The notes under the pieces are model-generated. The model worked only from the letters and a program-made list of their open reading frames with translations, ran no database searches and was not told where the DNA came from. A stretch of DNA of 64,000 nucleotides from Lichenostomus cassidix (taxonomy: Eukaryota > Chordata > Aves > Passeriformes > Meliphagidae), in contig CM039210.1 of NCBI GenBank assembly GCA_008360975.2, positions 7,132,293 through 7,196,292 of the forward strand, written 5' to 3'. Positions 55,732 through 64,000 of the stretch are shown piece by piece. The number at the start of each line of letters is the position of its first letter. Positions within the stretch are counted from its first letter, which is position 1. The translations under genes were made by a program, and so were the position numbers.

Positions 55732-56402
55732 TGTTAAGTCCAGTGGGATCCTGGTCGCCTTGCCCGGAATGGGCTTTCAGGGCTTTGGCTGGTCTCTCGG
55801 ACCTCACCGGGGCCCAGGCTTTCGGCCCTCCCCGCTGTTCTCCTCTGCTCCAGAGGCAGCAGCTATCGACCTCAGGGTCTCAGGGTCGCCCGATGGGCGG
55901 CGGGACCCCGCGGCAGAGGCCGGTGTCCGCCGGACAAGAACGCGGTGGAGTCGCTGGTCGCCCCCCAAGACAAAGAGAGTTCCAGGCGGGTGGGAGTCTC
56001 CAGAGCACGGTTTATTGTAGGAGAGGCAGGCAGGGGTGCGCTGGAAGGCTCCCGGATGGGGCGGACCACAGAGATGCCGGGTGCGAAGCACGACGGGTCT
56101 CGAGTTGTGGCCACACCACCCCGGGAACAAAGGGGGCACAAGGTTTTAAGGGAAGGAACGAGGTCTCCGGGGGTGGGATAGCAGGGGCGGAGCCAACGGG
56201 GCTCCGGAACAATGTGAGGGACAAGCGGGGGAGCAAATGAACAGTAACCGGGGAGGGGACTACAAAGAACCAATGAGGGGAGCGCAGCAACAGAACCTTC
56301 GAGCAAGGGGAGGCAACAAGGGAGGGGACAAGGCGGGGAAGCATAACTTTAACCCAATAAACTTAGAACAAACTTTCCAGGGGAGGGAGAGGGCGGTTCA
56401 CA
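55732..56402 (-). repeat. 3' LTR of class II ERV O
   Basis: Minus sense from about TGTGAACCGCCC to GGACTTAACA, 671 bp, GC-rich, with CTACAATAAACC as the poly(A) signal near 56015. The env stop codon falls inside its first bases. The exact start was chosen by the TG after a purine-rich GGAGGAGGCAGAGC. Confidence 0.75.
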
Positions 56403-57858
56403 GCTCTGCCTCCTCCGAGTCCCAGGAGATGGCATCTTCGGCGGCCTCCTCGTGGATTGCATTGACTGCCGGCCCTGGGGACTCGGGATCTGCAGCATCG
56501 GGCTGCCGCACCTCTACACCTCCCCCTTCTTTACTAAATAATGCGCAAATGTGTTTAACTAAATATTTCTTAATTAAAGCAAAGGAAGCAGCAATCAAAG
56601 CAACAGCAACTAAAACAATAAAACAGTCTTTCAACAGGGTGGCCCCCCATTCAGGCAGTCCCAGTCCTTTCAGCAGCTTGTGGGCCCATCCTCCAATGGT
56701 GGAAAGTGTCGAGTTGACCACACGGTGGATGCCGTCAACTGTGTTCTCAAACCAGAGGCTGCTCTTGAAAGTTATGTTGTTTTTCAAGGCGTCCATATCT
56801 TGCAACCGCTGGTGGATGCTGCGACTCTTGGAGGATAGGTTGAAGCAGCACAGCCCTTCGAACTGGTGACAGCCATGTCCGTGGGCAAGGAGCAAGAAAT
56901 CTATTGCCGCTCGGTTTTGTAAGGTCGCATGCCTGGTCACTTGTTCATCTTGCAGGAGGTCCGCAATGGCCTCTGACGTTAACTTGGCTTGCTTCGAGAC
57001 CCAACATTCTAAATTTCCGAGTTCTCCAAGTGCCTTGGCCGCAGCTACCCAAGGCAGGAACACGGAGACAGCAATCCTTTTTCCCTTACTCCAATGGTAA
57101 ATTTCAGTGCTGCAATCGTCCTCATTAGTCTTTTTTGGAATCGAATTATTGGACCACACTGGAAGGTGGGTCATGTTGGGTGAAGCAAGAGTCAGCCGGC
57201 CAAAGGTGCACGGGCCACCCACTAGGTGAGAGGGAACCCCAGCCCAGGCGCGTTCTCCGCAAATCAAGAACATTCCCTCAGGGAGCCGAATCAGGTGTTT
57301 GTAATGCCAATCGGGAGACGAGGGCACTTTTACATGGGCAATATGGGTGCACCAATTCTTAGTGACATAGTTGGGGTTGCCCTGTCTCAGCCCCTGGTAT
57401 AGCTTCTGATCTGATTTATGTGGAATTTGATAGTCGAATTGAACACAGGCTATAGCTTTTAGCGAGCCAATTAGTTGGAATTCGTGGGGCTCCTTCTCCA
57501 CCTTCGGCTCACCCATGACCCACTTCTGCCACAGCAAGAGAGGGTTCTGAATGGGAAGAGGGAGAGAAAATTCTTGGCGGTCCTTGTAAAACTTATAAAC
57601 GTTTTGGTTCAGATTGAAAGTTGATCTCCACAGGGAGACAAGGGATGGCGGGAACGCATCTACCTGTACCGGGGCTCCTACCAGGGCAGACGAGAGCGGG
57701 TCTCGGACCGCGTCGGTTGACAGACACATTTGCTCTTTGCTCATGGCTCGGGCCAATGTCACCCAGACGTTGGAGTCTGGCTGCCTCACGACCCACAGCT
57801 AGACTGGGACGATGACACTTGCGAGCAGGAAAAGCTGCGCGAGGATGGAAGGGCGCAT
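56398..57858 (-). pseudogene. env: env of class II ERV O, alpharetrovirus-like fusion subunit
   Basis: ATG at 57858 opens a signal peptide (MRPSILAQLFLLASVIVPV) that is followed at once by a TAG at 57799-57801; the frame is then open for about 460 codons. The surface part is short and Cys-poor compared with alpharetroviruses. The fusion subunit has ATLQNRAAIDFLLLAHGHGC and FEGLCCFNLS, giving a CX6CC motif, an anchor (IVLVAVALIAASFALI) and a long acidic tail. It overlaps the LTR by a few bases. The one stop makes it non-functional as read. Confidence 0.85.
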
Positions 57859-58012
57859 CTTGGCCACTGAATGGGGAGGCAAACAGAACAGCATCAACTT
57901 AAGAAATACAGGATGGGGTATGACGAGGAGGGAGGACGGAAAGGCCATAGGGAAAACGGGGAAGGGAAATGGGAGGCTGGCACAGGGAACTGCCGGACAG
58001 ACTCTTTGCAGA

Positions 58013-58948
58013 TTAGATGGTCCGCTTGCGGATGCGTGGGCGAAGTCGGCGGGGCGAGGGAGGCGGTGTCTCTGCCTTCTTCTTGCGACGCCAATGAGCA
58101 GAGGTGACGTCTGTCTTCTCCGGTCTTGGGGAGTAAGGTCCTGCCTTAAGAAAAGGTTTTACAAACTTGCCAGGGACCCATCGTGGCCCTTCCGGAGTGG
58201 AGACGCAGCAATAGCCACGCCCCCAGATGATAAGGGGGAAGGGACCAACGATATTGAGGGAGTCCGGTTCCTTGATCAGGACAAGGGGGCGCTCTTTCAG
58301 CTTGGCTCGCGAGTTGTTGGCAAAGTGGCGAACCACTGGGGGATCCGGCTCCTTGTCGGAGCAGTTTAGAAAATTTAGAGTAAAAAGAGCTCTCGCCAGC
58401 CGATTTGCGGGAGTCTCTGTTTCTGGTCCCCCCTTTTGCTGAAGGAGCACCCTCTTGAGGGACCGATGAGCTCTCTCCACCAGGGCCTGACCCGTGGCTG
58501 AGTGGGGAATTCCAGTGTTGTGGGAAATGCCCCACTGGAGGAAAAACTTCCTCACTGGTCCGGAGGTGTAGCATGGACCATTGTCCGTCTTGACCTCTTT
58601 AGGAATACCCAGGACAGCGAAGGCCTGCAGGAAGTGCGAAATCGCATCCTTCGCTTTTTCCCCCGAATGCGCGGTGGCAAAGATCGCACCTGAAAAGGTG
58701 TCCACGCTCACGTGTACATATTTTAGTTGGCCGAATTCGGGCACATGCGTGACATCTGACTGCCAAAGCTCCCCGCTGTTAAGCCCTCTGGGGTTGATTC
58801 CAGACCCCATGGATGTGATTTGGAGGGGTTGACAATGGGGACAGGCCGCCACAATGGCCTTGGCTTGGTCCACAGTAAGTTCAAACATGCGCCTCAAGGC
58901 CGGGACATTTTGATGAAAGAGTGCATGGCTCAGCGATGCCTGTTGGAA
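58013..58948 (-). CDS. pol: integrase of class II ERV O
   Basis: The frame carries the zinc-domain CPHCQP, a core with WQSDVTHVPEF, VKTDNGPCYTS and QALVERAHRS (all three acidic residues present) and a C-terminal SH3-like part with GPFPLIIWGRGY and PRWVPGKFVKPF, ending in a basic tail. An interruption just upstream (a stop near 58949) separates it from RNase H. The family partner is the integrase of K1 at 1-400. Confidence 0.85.
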   Translation of the reverse strand, partial: FQQASLSHALFHQNVPALRRMFELTVDQAKAIVAACPHCQPLQITSMGSGINPRGLNSGELWQSDVTHVPEFGQLKYVHVSVDTFSGAIFATAHSGEKAKDAISHFLQAFAVLGIPKEVKTDNGPCYTSGPVRKFFLQWGISHNTGIPHSATGQALVERAHRSLKRVLLQQKGGPETETPANRLARALFTLNFLNCSDKEPDPPVVRHFANNSRAKLKERPLVLIKEPDSLNIVGPFPLIIWGRGYCCVSTPEGPRWVPGKFVKPFLKAGPYSPRPEKTDVTSAHWRRKKKAETPPPSPRRLRPRIRKRTI

Positions 58949-60440
58949 TCAGTCAGGCACGTTGGCAACATGCACAGGTGCAGTGAGCGCGTCTGCTACC
59001 CTATTCCCTTCCGCAATTGGACCCAGAAGGTCAGTGTGTGAGCGTACGTGCATCACATAAAATGGTTGGTCACGGTGGGAAATGGCTATTTTGAGCCTCT
59101 TGACCAAGCTATTGATTTTTGGGTTGGAGGAGCCAGACAGCCAACTGTCCTCTGCTCTTGAAACGATCCCCGCAACATAAGCCGAATCAGTAACCAGATT
59201 GAAGGGTCCCGGAAAGCGCTCAAATGCTCGGACGGCGGCTGCGAGCTCGGCCACTTGGGGGGACCCAGAAACAATCTCGACATCGCAATCCCACAGCTCA
59301 GTCGAGGGGTTCTGTCTTGCAGGGAGAGAGGAGATTTATGTGCTTTTGCAGTTTGACAGGCTTTAAGACAGCTAGTTCCCCAAGACTTAGTCCCGTTCGC
59401 AAGATTCTTTGATATCTGGCCGATTTGTCTAAAAATACCATTTATTTGACACAGAACATAACAAATATACAAACATAGAACAGATTGACACACATAGACA
59501 CACAATGAATACATAATTGCAACACTATGGTAGTTAAAAATGCAGTTATGGGGTAAAACCTTGCTTGAACTATAAAGATAGTTAAAAACGCAAGAAATGC
59601 TTGCTTGAACGATAATGCAAGTTAAGAAATGCTTGCTTGAGCTAGCTGAAATGCAAGTTAAGAAAGGTACCTATAAGTTAGCCGGAATAATACAATTTAG
59701 GAAACTCAAATGATCTTACCAAATCCGTATTTGGAGCTGGAATACATTAAGATTTCCTCACTCAATCCCAGGGAAGTAACCGCAGGACTGCGTCCAGACC
59801 TGGGGAGAAAGCATTTCTTCACGCTTCTATATCCATGTAGAAAGCTTCTGATTTTACTGAGTTTTTCGTGGTGTTTTATAGGGAAAAGAGTGTGTATTTG
59901 CGGTCACCTGAAAATTATTCACATTCTCTCAGTGTCTCACTCTGAGTTCCAGACGCCAGCACTGATAGTCAGGATTAAGCCATTGACTTAATCTGAGCCA
60001 TCGATCTCGGCTAGCAATCAGGGAGAGAGAGAAGGGGGGGGGTGTCTGTCCTGCCACAGGTTCCACCAAGCAATTACCGATTTCCCTGATTTGCCCGAGC
60101 CGTCAGTGAAAAGTGTCGGAGCATTGAGGGGTTTCCGACTTTGAACCCGATCTAAAACAATTTTCAATTCGGATATTCTGAATATTTTGTGTTTTGGAAA
60201 CCAGGTGACTACCTGGCCGGGAAACTATTCAAGGGCAATTTGCATCTCCTTGCTCTTTTGGAGAATAAATTCGAATGATTTTATGTCAAATGGCACGTGA
60301 ATGTACGCGAACTCACACCCTGCTAGGGTGGACAGGCGGGACCTCGCTCGTCTAACGAGCTGCGCCGTTTTGTCCTGTGGCGTAACCAATACTTTGGGGG
60401 AGGAGATAGGCAGAAAGACCCACTCGATAATCAGGAGTCA
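58949..60440 (-). pseudogene. pol: connection and RNase H of ERV O, split by LTR B2
   Basis: Upstream of the LTR the minus strand has connection text with two nonsense codons (a TGA near 60440 and a TAG near 60225) and the first RNase H site LFTDGSGKS. After the LTR come VAELAAAVRAFERF and NLVTDSAYVAGI with the other two, then HVRSHTDLLGP. The catalytic residues are all visible. The LTR insertion is the main break. Confidence 0.82.
59313..60058 (-). mobile_element. Solo LTR B2 in ERV O RNase H
   Basis: Minus sense TGTGGCAGGACAG to CTGCAAGACA, 746 bp, with a perfect 5-bp duplication GGTTC (59308-59312 and 60059-60063). It is nearly identical to LTR B1 at 24948-25682 in the opposite orientation. 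Confidence 0.92.
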
Positions 60441-61493
60441 GCCTTCCATGTCATCTGCACTCCACTGAAAGATGAGGCCGTGCAGGTGGGGCATTTTTCC
60501 AAGGATGGCCAAATTAAAGGGTAATTTGGGGTCGCATCGGTGAACGCGACATGTTTTCAGGGCGTTCTGTACCTTCCGGATGGATTCCCTTGCTTCCGGG
60601 GTCAACGTCCTTGGGGAGGTCAGGTCGCGATCTCCACACAGGAGCGTAAACAGCGGGACCAGGTCTTCTGAGGAGACACCGATCAGGGGCAGAATCCAGT
60701 TGATGGCACCACATAGTTGGTGCATTTCCTGCAGGTTAGATGGATTATCAATAATTTTGATCGGTAAGGGTGTTATGGTTTGCTCCTCAATTTTTGCTCC
60801 CAGGTATCGCCACGGTGCTGTCACCTGCACCTTGGAAGGCTGAATCTCAAACCCTTCACTTTCCAGGGCCCCCACGACTCTGGAGAGTGTGGTCCGCAAG
60901 ATGGCTTCGGTTGGGGAACAGACCAATACATCGTCCATGTAGTGGACGATGATTGACTCACCTGCGACCTCTCGCACCGGTGCGAGAATGCTGTCCACGT
61001 ACCACTGGCAAATGGTGGGGGAGTTTTTCATCCCTTGCGGGAGCACTCGCCAGTGGTAGCGGCGCATTGGGCGTTCCCGGTTGGTGGAGGGAACTGAAAA
61101 AGCAAACCTGGGCGCATCATCCGGGTGCAGGGGGATCTGGAAGAAGCAGTCCTTTATGTCCACCACTGCAATCTTCCAGTCCCACGGGAGCATTGAAGGC
61201 GATGGCAACCCGGGTTGAAGAGACCCCATGTCCTCAATGACTTCGTTAATTTTTCGGAGGTCATGGAGGAGCCTCCATTTGGTCCCTCCCGCCTTTTTGA
61301 TAACGAAGACGGGGGAGTTCCATGGACTGGTCGAGGGCACGATGTGCCCCTTCACCAGCTGCTCCTCCACAAGCTCTTTGAGCGCTCTTAATTTATGTGT
61401 TGGTAAAGGCCACTGGTCGACCCAGACAGGTGTATCAGTCAGCCAATTGAGTGGCTGGGTCAGGCGCTCACCAGTGACCCCAATCAAAAATCC
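60438..61493 (-). CDS. pol: reverse transcriptase of class II ERV O
   Basis: An open frame of about 350 codons from the shift site at 61487-61493: WPLPTHKLRALKELVEEQL, WRLLHDLRKINEV, VVDIKDCFFQIPL with the first Asp, LPQGMKNSPTICQWYV and HYMDDVLVCS with the YMDD pair, then the thumb (PWRYLGAKIEEQTI). It ends at an in-frame TGA at 60438. It would copy RNA to DNA. The palm is undamaged. Confidence 0.88.
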   Translation of the reverse strand, partial: GFLIGVTGERLTQPLNWLTDTPVWVDQWPLPTHKLRALKELVEEQLVKGHIVPSTSPWNSPVFVIKKAGGTKWRLLHDLRKINEVIEDMGSLQPGLPSPSMLPWDWKIAVVDIKDCFFQIPLHPDDAPRFAFSVPSTNRERPMRRYHWRVLPQGMKNSPTICQWYVDSILAPVREVAGESIIVHYMDDVLVCSPTEAILRTTLSRVVGALESEGFEIQPSKVQVTAPWRYLGAKIEEQTITPLPIKIIDNPSNLQEMHQLCGAINWILPLIGVSSEDLVPLFTLLCGDRDLTSPRTLTPEARESIRKVQNALKTCRVHRCDPKLPFNLAILGKMPHLHGLIFQWSADDMEG

Positions 61494-62200
61494 CGAGCTG
61501 GTGCCAATTCGACTCGGGCACCCCATTGGGACATGGCATCTCTCCCCCAAAGGTTGAATCCCGAGTTAATGATGAAGGGCCGCACGGTGGCAATGAGACC
61601 TTCGGGGCCTTCAATCATAATAGGATGGGAACTCCGCTCTGTGGGAGCGTATCCTCCCACACCTCGAAGTGACTGGGCCACAGGCTTTTTTGCCCATGCC
61701 GACGGCCAACTCGCGGACGAGATGACCGTGACATCTGCACCAGTGTCTAACATGCCGGTAAGGGAGATGTTATCCCCTTTCCAGGAGAGACCACATGTGA
61801 GCATTGGCCTATTCTCACCAACCACTTCGGACCAGGCGACTAGCGGTTTTTCCGTGAGGATAGTGTGGAACGGGAGGACCTTGATCCTGGCCACGACCTG
61901 CTTCCTGGAGAGGACAAGAGGGGGGTCGGCGACTTCAGCCTGGAGTGGAAAAAACCCCTCTGCGTCCACTCTGATCAAGGAAGGGATGATGGAAATTCCC
62001 TTGGGTCCGTCATCCGCATCTGCAAGTGCGAGAACAAGAGTGTCAGCAAAGTCACATCTTAGTTTCACAACAAAAAGGTCTTGTCCGGGTATAGTCATGT
62101 CATCATCGACCCATGCGTGGTGGAACTCAGCAGGGTCGAGGCCGGCCGGTTGCTGCTGGCAGCGCGAGGCTGGCATCTCGTGCTGCGATCTCAGTTTCCC
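61484..62200 (-). CDS. pro: dUTPase-like plus protease of ERV O
   Basis: Entered by the GGGAAAC shift site at 62194-62200. The N-terminal half has dUTPase-fold text (FVVKLRCDFADTLV, PSLIRVDAEGFFPLQ, LSRKQVVARIKVLPF) but I do not find a complete set of active-site motifs. The protease half has GMLDTGADVTVISS and NLWGRDAM. The frame ends in TGA at 61484-61486, directly after GGATTTT, a pro-pol shift site of the type used by betaretroviruses. No internal stop. Confidence 0.82.
   Translation of the reverse strand, partial: GKLRSQHEMPASRCQQQPAGLDPAEFHHAWVDDDMTIPGQDLFVVKLRCDFADTLVLALADADDGPKGISIIPSLIRVDAEGFFPLQAEVADPPLVLSRKQVVARIKVLPFHTILTEKPLVAWSEVVGENRPMLTCGLSWKGDNISLTGMLDTGADVTVISSASWPSAWAKKPVAQSLRGVGGYAPTERSSHPIMIEGPEGLIATVRPFIINSGFNLWGRDAMSQWGARVELAPARDF
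61487..61493 (-). promoter_or_regulatory. pro-pol -1 ribosomal frameshift site (ERV O)
   Basis: The minus strand reads GGATTTT in phase G-GAT-TTT, immediately before the pro TGA. It resembles the GGATTTA pro-pol site of betaretroviruses. Confidence 0.7.
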
Positions 62201-64000
62201 TGGCCAGCAGGGAAGGGAGGTGGAAGGGAGGTAGGGTCAGTTAGGGACATGGGGGAAGGGCGCTGGGCGCAGGCCGGGGCAGGAGAGCGGGAAAACTTAG
62301 AAATCTCCTCGAGAGGAGTGGGGCAATCCGCTGCAAAGTATCCCTTCTTTCTGCAACGGTTACAAGTCACATAAGTGTTGCGGATGGCCAGAGCTTGACT
62401 TGTATTCACATTCAGAGCCTTGACGGCGGCCAGCCGCCAACAGGCACTGACCATCTGGGCGATGGTCGGCCTCGGTTCATGGGGAAGAGATAGGATTATT
62501 TCTTTGCAAATGGTGTTCGCGTGCGTAATTGCTCCGTCCACCAACAGTTGTTCGCGGATCGTATGATCCGGAACCTGCCGGTCAATGGCCTGTTTTAGCT
62601 TGTCAACGAAGCTTGGGAAAGCTTCATCAGGCCCTTGGAAAATTTCTAAGTATGGGATGGTGGGGGCATCCACCGGAGGGATACCAAGCAGGACCCGTTC
62701 CGCGGCACCAGCAAGGGATACGAGGAGATCCGTAGGGATCTCCCGGGCTTGTGTTTGGGGCTTGAAGTAGTTCCCCTCACCCAACAACAAATCAAATGTG
62801 GGGCCGTTTGGAGTTCCGTATGAAGGTAGCAGTCGCTCTAGCCCCTTGATCTGTCTTTTCCACTCATCCTCCCATTCCTGGTATTCAATGGGGGAGAGGA
62901 GACAAGACATGACCAGCTTAATATCTGAAGGAACTAGAGGGACGCCGGTGAGAGTGGCGTGAAGGACTGCTTTGAAGTAATTTGAATCCCGGCCAAACTC
63001 CTTTTGCGTTTTGGCCAGGTCCTTCAACACAGCTCTATCAAAGGGCTCCCACCGTGGGTGATTGCCCGACCATGAAACGTGGACTGGTGCTGCGAAGGGG
63101 GCCTGGAGGCTCTCCGGTTCAGGATCCGTTGTGTGTCCCTTCCCAGCTGAACCGGGAGATGCATCCAAGATGGCCTCCTTCCGGTCAGAGACCGTTGGAG
63201 GACCAACAAAGATGGCGTCCTTCCGATCAGCGTGGGAAGAGGGATCCAAGATGGCTTCCTTCCGGCGGGCGCCGGAAGGGTAGCCGTGGGAACCGGAGAA
63301 GCCCTCCTCCGGGGAGGGGACTAGAGGGGGCGGAACGTAGGGAGGGGTTACCGATGAGGGTTCCGGGAAGGAGTCGAGGAAAAGGTGTGGCTTTGGTGGG
63401 AAAGGGGAAGTGGGAGGTGCTGGGATAAAGGGGTTGGGCGTAGGGGCGGAGGGTCCGAAGGAGGGGGTGTGCCCGCACGGAGATTGACAAACCGCCCAGG
63501 GGGAGGGATTAGGAGGGGAATTCGGCGGGAAAGCCGAAGAAAAGGCAGGCCACAAAGGATTGTGGGGAGAAGGAACGGGGGTTGAAGAAGCCACGCGGTC
63601 GGCGCCATTTTGGTACCAACCGCCGCCCTTTTGTGGCTCTTCAAGGAGGTCGAAGGAAACATGGCGGGGTTTGCGGGGAACTAACAGGGAAGGATCAACT
63701 GGGGAAGAGGGATCAGGGAAGACAGAACTGGGGGTGCCCGAGAGGGTCGCGCGTTCTCCCTCCCAGGCTGGGGAAGAAGCGGCCGCGGGGGCGCCGGGGA
63801 CTAGGTGAGAACCCCGAGTCCGCAGACTTTCTGAGCCGCCACGGTCGCCTCTCGAGGGACAGGGACTTGGGTTAGTGAGGGAGCGGGTAGAAGGGGAAGG
63901 GCTAGCGGGGGCTCCCGAACTCTTTAGGGAGGGACGGAAAGCATGGAAAATTTGGCTCAATATGCTAAAGAATTGGTCAACGTGCTTATCCCTTTGGGAT
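62191..64000 (-). CDS. gag: gag of class II ERV O, partial at window edge
   Basis: Open from the window edge to TGA at 62191. A long Pro/Ser-rich region (about residues 1-290 of the visible part) contains three related RKEAILD/RKDAIF units at 63165-63265. Capsid follows with FDRAVLKDLAKTQKEFG, PIEYQEWEDEWKR and the major-homology-type FQGPDEAFPSFVDKLKQAI. The nucleocapsid has CNRCRKKGYFAADC, in which the knuckle His is Tyr (codon at 62338-62340). Only one knuckle is seen. Matrix lies beyond the window. Confidence 0.85.
   Translation of the reverse strand, partial: SQRDKHVDQFFSILSQIFHAFRPSLKSSGAPASPSPSTRSLTNPSPCPSRGDRGGSESLRTRGSHLVPGAPAAASSPAWEGERATLSGTPSSVFPDPSSPVDPSLLVPRKPRHVSFDLLEEPQKGGGWYQNGADRVASSTPVPSPHNPLWPAFSSAFPPNSPPNPSPWAVCQSPCGHTPSFGPSAPTPNPFIPAPPTSPFPPKPHLFLDSFPEPSSVTPPYVPPPLVPSPEEGFSGSHGYPSGARRKEAILDPSSHADRKDAIFVGPPTVSDRKEAILDASPGSAGKGHTTDPEPESLQAPFAAPVHVSWSGNHPRWEPFDRAVLKDLAKTQKEFGRDSNYFKAVLHATLTGVPLVPSDIKLVMSCLLSPIEYQEWEDEWKRQIKGLERLLPSYGTPNGPTFDLLLGEGNYFKPQTQAREIPTDLLVSLAGAAERVLLGIPPVDAPTIPYLEIFQGPDEAFPSFVDKLKQAIDRQVPDHTIREQLLVDGAITHANTICKEIILSLPHEPRPTIAQMVSACWRLAAVKALNVNTSQALAIRNTYVTCNRCRKKGYFAADCPTPLEEISKFSRSPAPACAQRPSPMSLTDPTSLPPPFPAGQGN
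62194..62200 (-). promoter_or_regulatory. gag-pro -1 ribosomal frameshift site (ERV O)
   Basis: The minus strand reads GGGAAAC in phase G-GGA-AAC, next to the gag TGA. The protease frame is entered by a -1 shift here. Confidence 0.8.

Larger units (their letters stand above)
55732..64000 (-). mobile_element. Class II ERV O, 5' end outside window
   Basis: Minus order: gag (cut by the window edge), dUTPase-protease, reverse transcriptase, RNase H, integrase, env, 3' LTR. It inserted into RNase H of the ERVL-like element at 54310-55731. One solo LTR (59313-60058) sits in its RNase H. Coding damage is light, so it is younger than K1. Confidence 0.9.

Noticed and set aside
55804..56344. Several overlapping Pro/Arg-rich frames on both strands
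   Set aside because: They lie in the GC-rich 3' LTR of ERV O, with no conserved start and no motif.
62191..63960. Possible host proline-rich nuclear protein
   Set aside because: The capsid major-homology text, the nucleocapsid box and the GGGAAAC shift site identify it as gag.

Overview
This window looks like bird nuclear DNA, probably a passerine. It is an almost pure graveyard of endogenous retroviruses (ERVs) with one CR1-type LINE and no recognisable host gene. The bird assignment rests on the CR1 reverse-transcriptase/linker text, on class III (ERVL-like) pol, and on several class I and class II ERVs. ERVs this dense and this deeply nested are known from avian W chromosomes and pericentromeres; placing this window there is inference.

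Layout. 1-13165 (minus): class II ERV 'K1', cut by the left edge of the window, with its 5' LTR at 12905-13165. Its gag is split by solo LTRs (3311-3579, about 3790-4203, 4210-4551, 11753-12230) and by a whole class I provirus (5057-10705, plus). 13166-16287 (plus): the 3' part of an env-bearing ERV 'F', interrupted by a 1.3 kb solo LTR. 17052 to about 35260 (minus): a decayed ERVL-like pol blown apart by at least three nests. One nest is solo LTR 18945-22933, containing solo LTR 19141-22618, containing class I provirus 19400-22173. Another is solo LTR about 23199-32029, containing class I provirus 23361-31698, which holds solo LTRs at 24948-25682 and 27998-28255. 35266-38790: a solo LTR, then a gamma-like pol/env remnant and another LTR. 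38981-41851: solo LTRs, one with a 9-bp minisatellite. 42579-51640 (minus): a CR1 LINE split by an ERVL provirus (44415-50826) and a 500-base assembly gap (43912-44411). 53445-55731 (minus): a second ERVL 3' half. 55732-64000 (minus): class II ERV 'O', fairly well kept, with gag cut by the right edge.

How the parts work together. Each provirus once carried LTRs (promoter and polyadenylation), a tRNA primer site, gag, pro, pol and sometimes env. The two class II elements show the beta-type gag/pro/pol plan with two -1 frameshift sites and a dUTPase-like domain ahead of the protease. The class I element at 23361 shows gag and pol in one frame separated by a single UGA. The ERVL at 44415 has no env. 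Every element carries at least one break visible here or runs off the window. Short target-site duplications at many junctions (4 bp for the class I elements, 5 bp for the ERVL-type and 'B' LTRs, 6 bp for the class II LTRs) allow the order of insertion to be read from the sequence.
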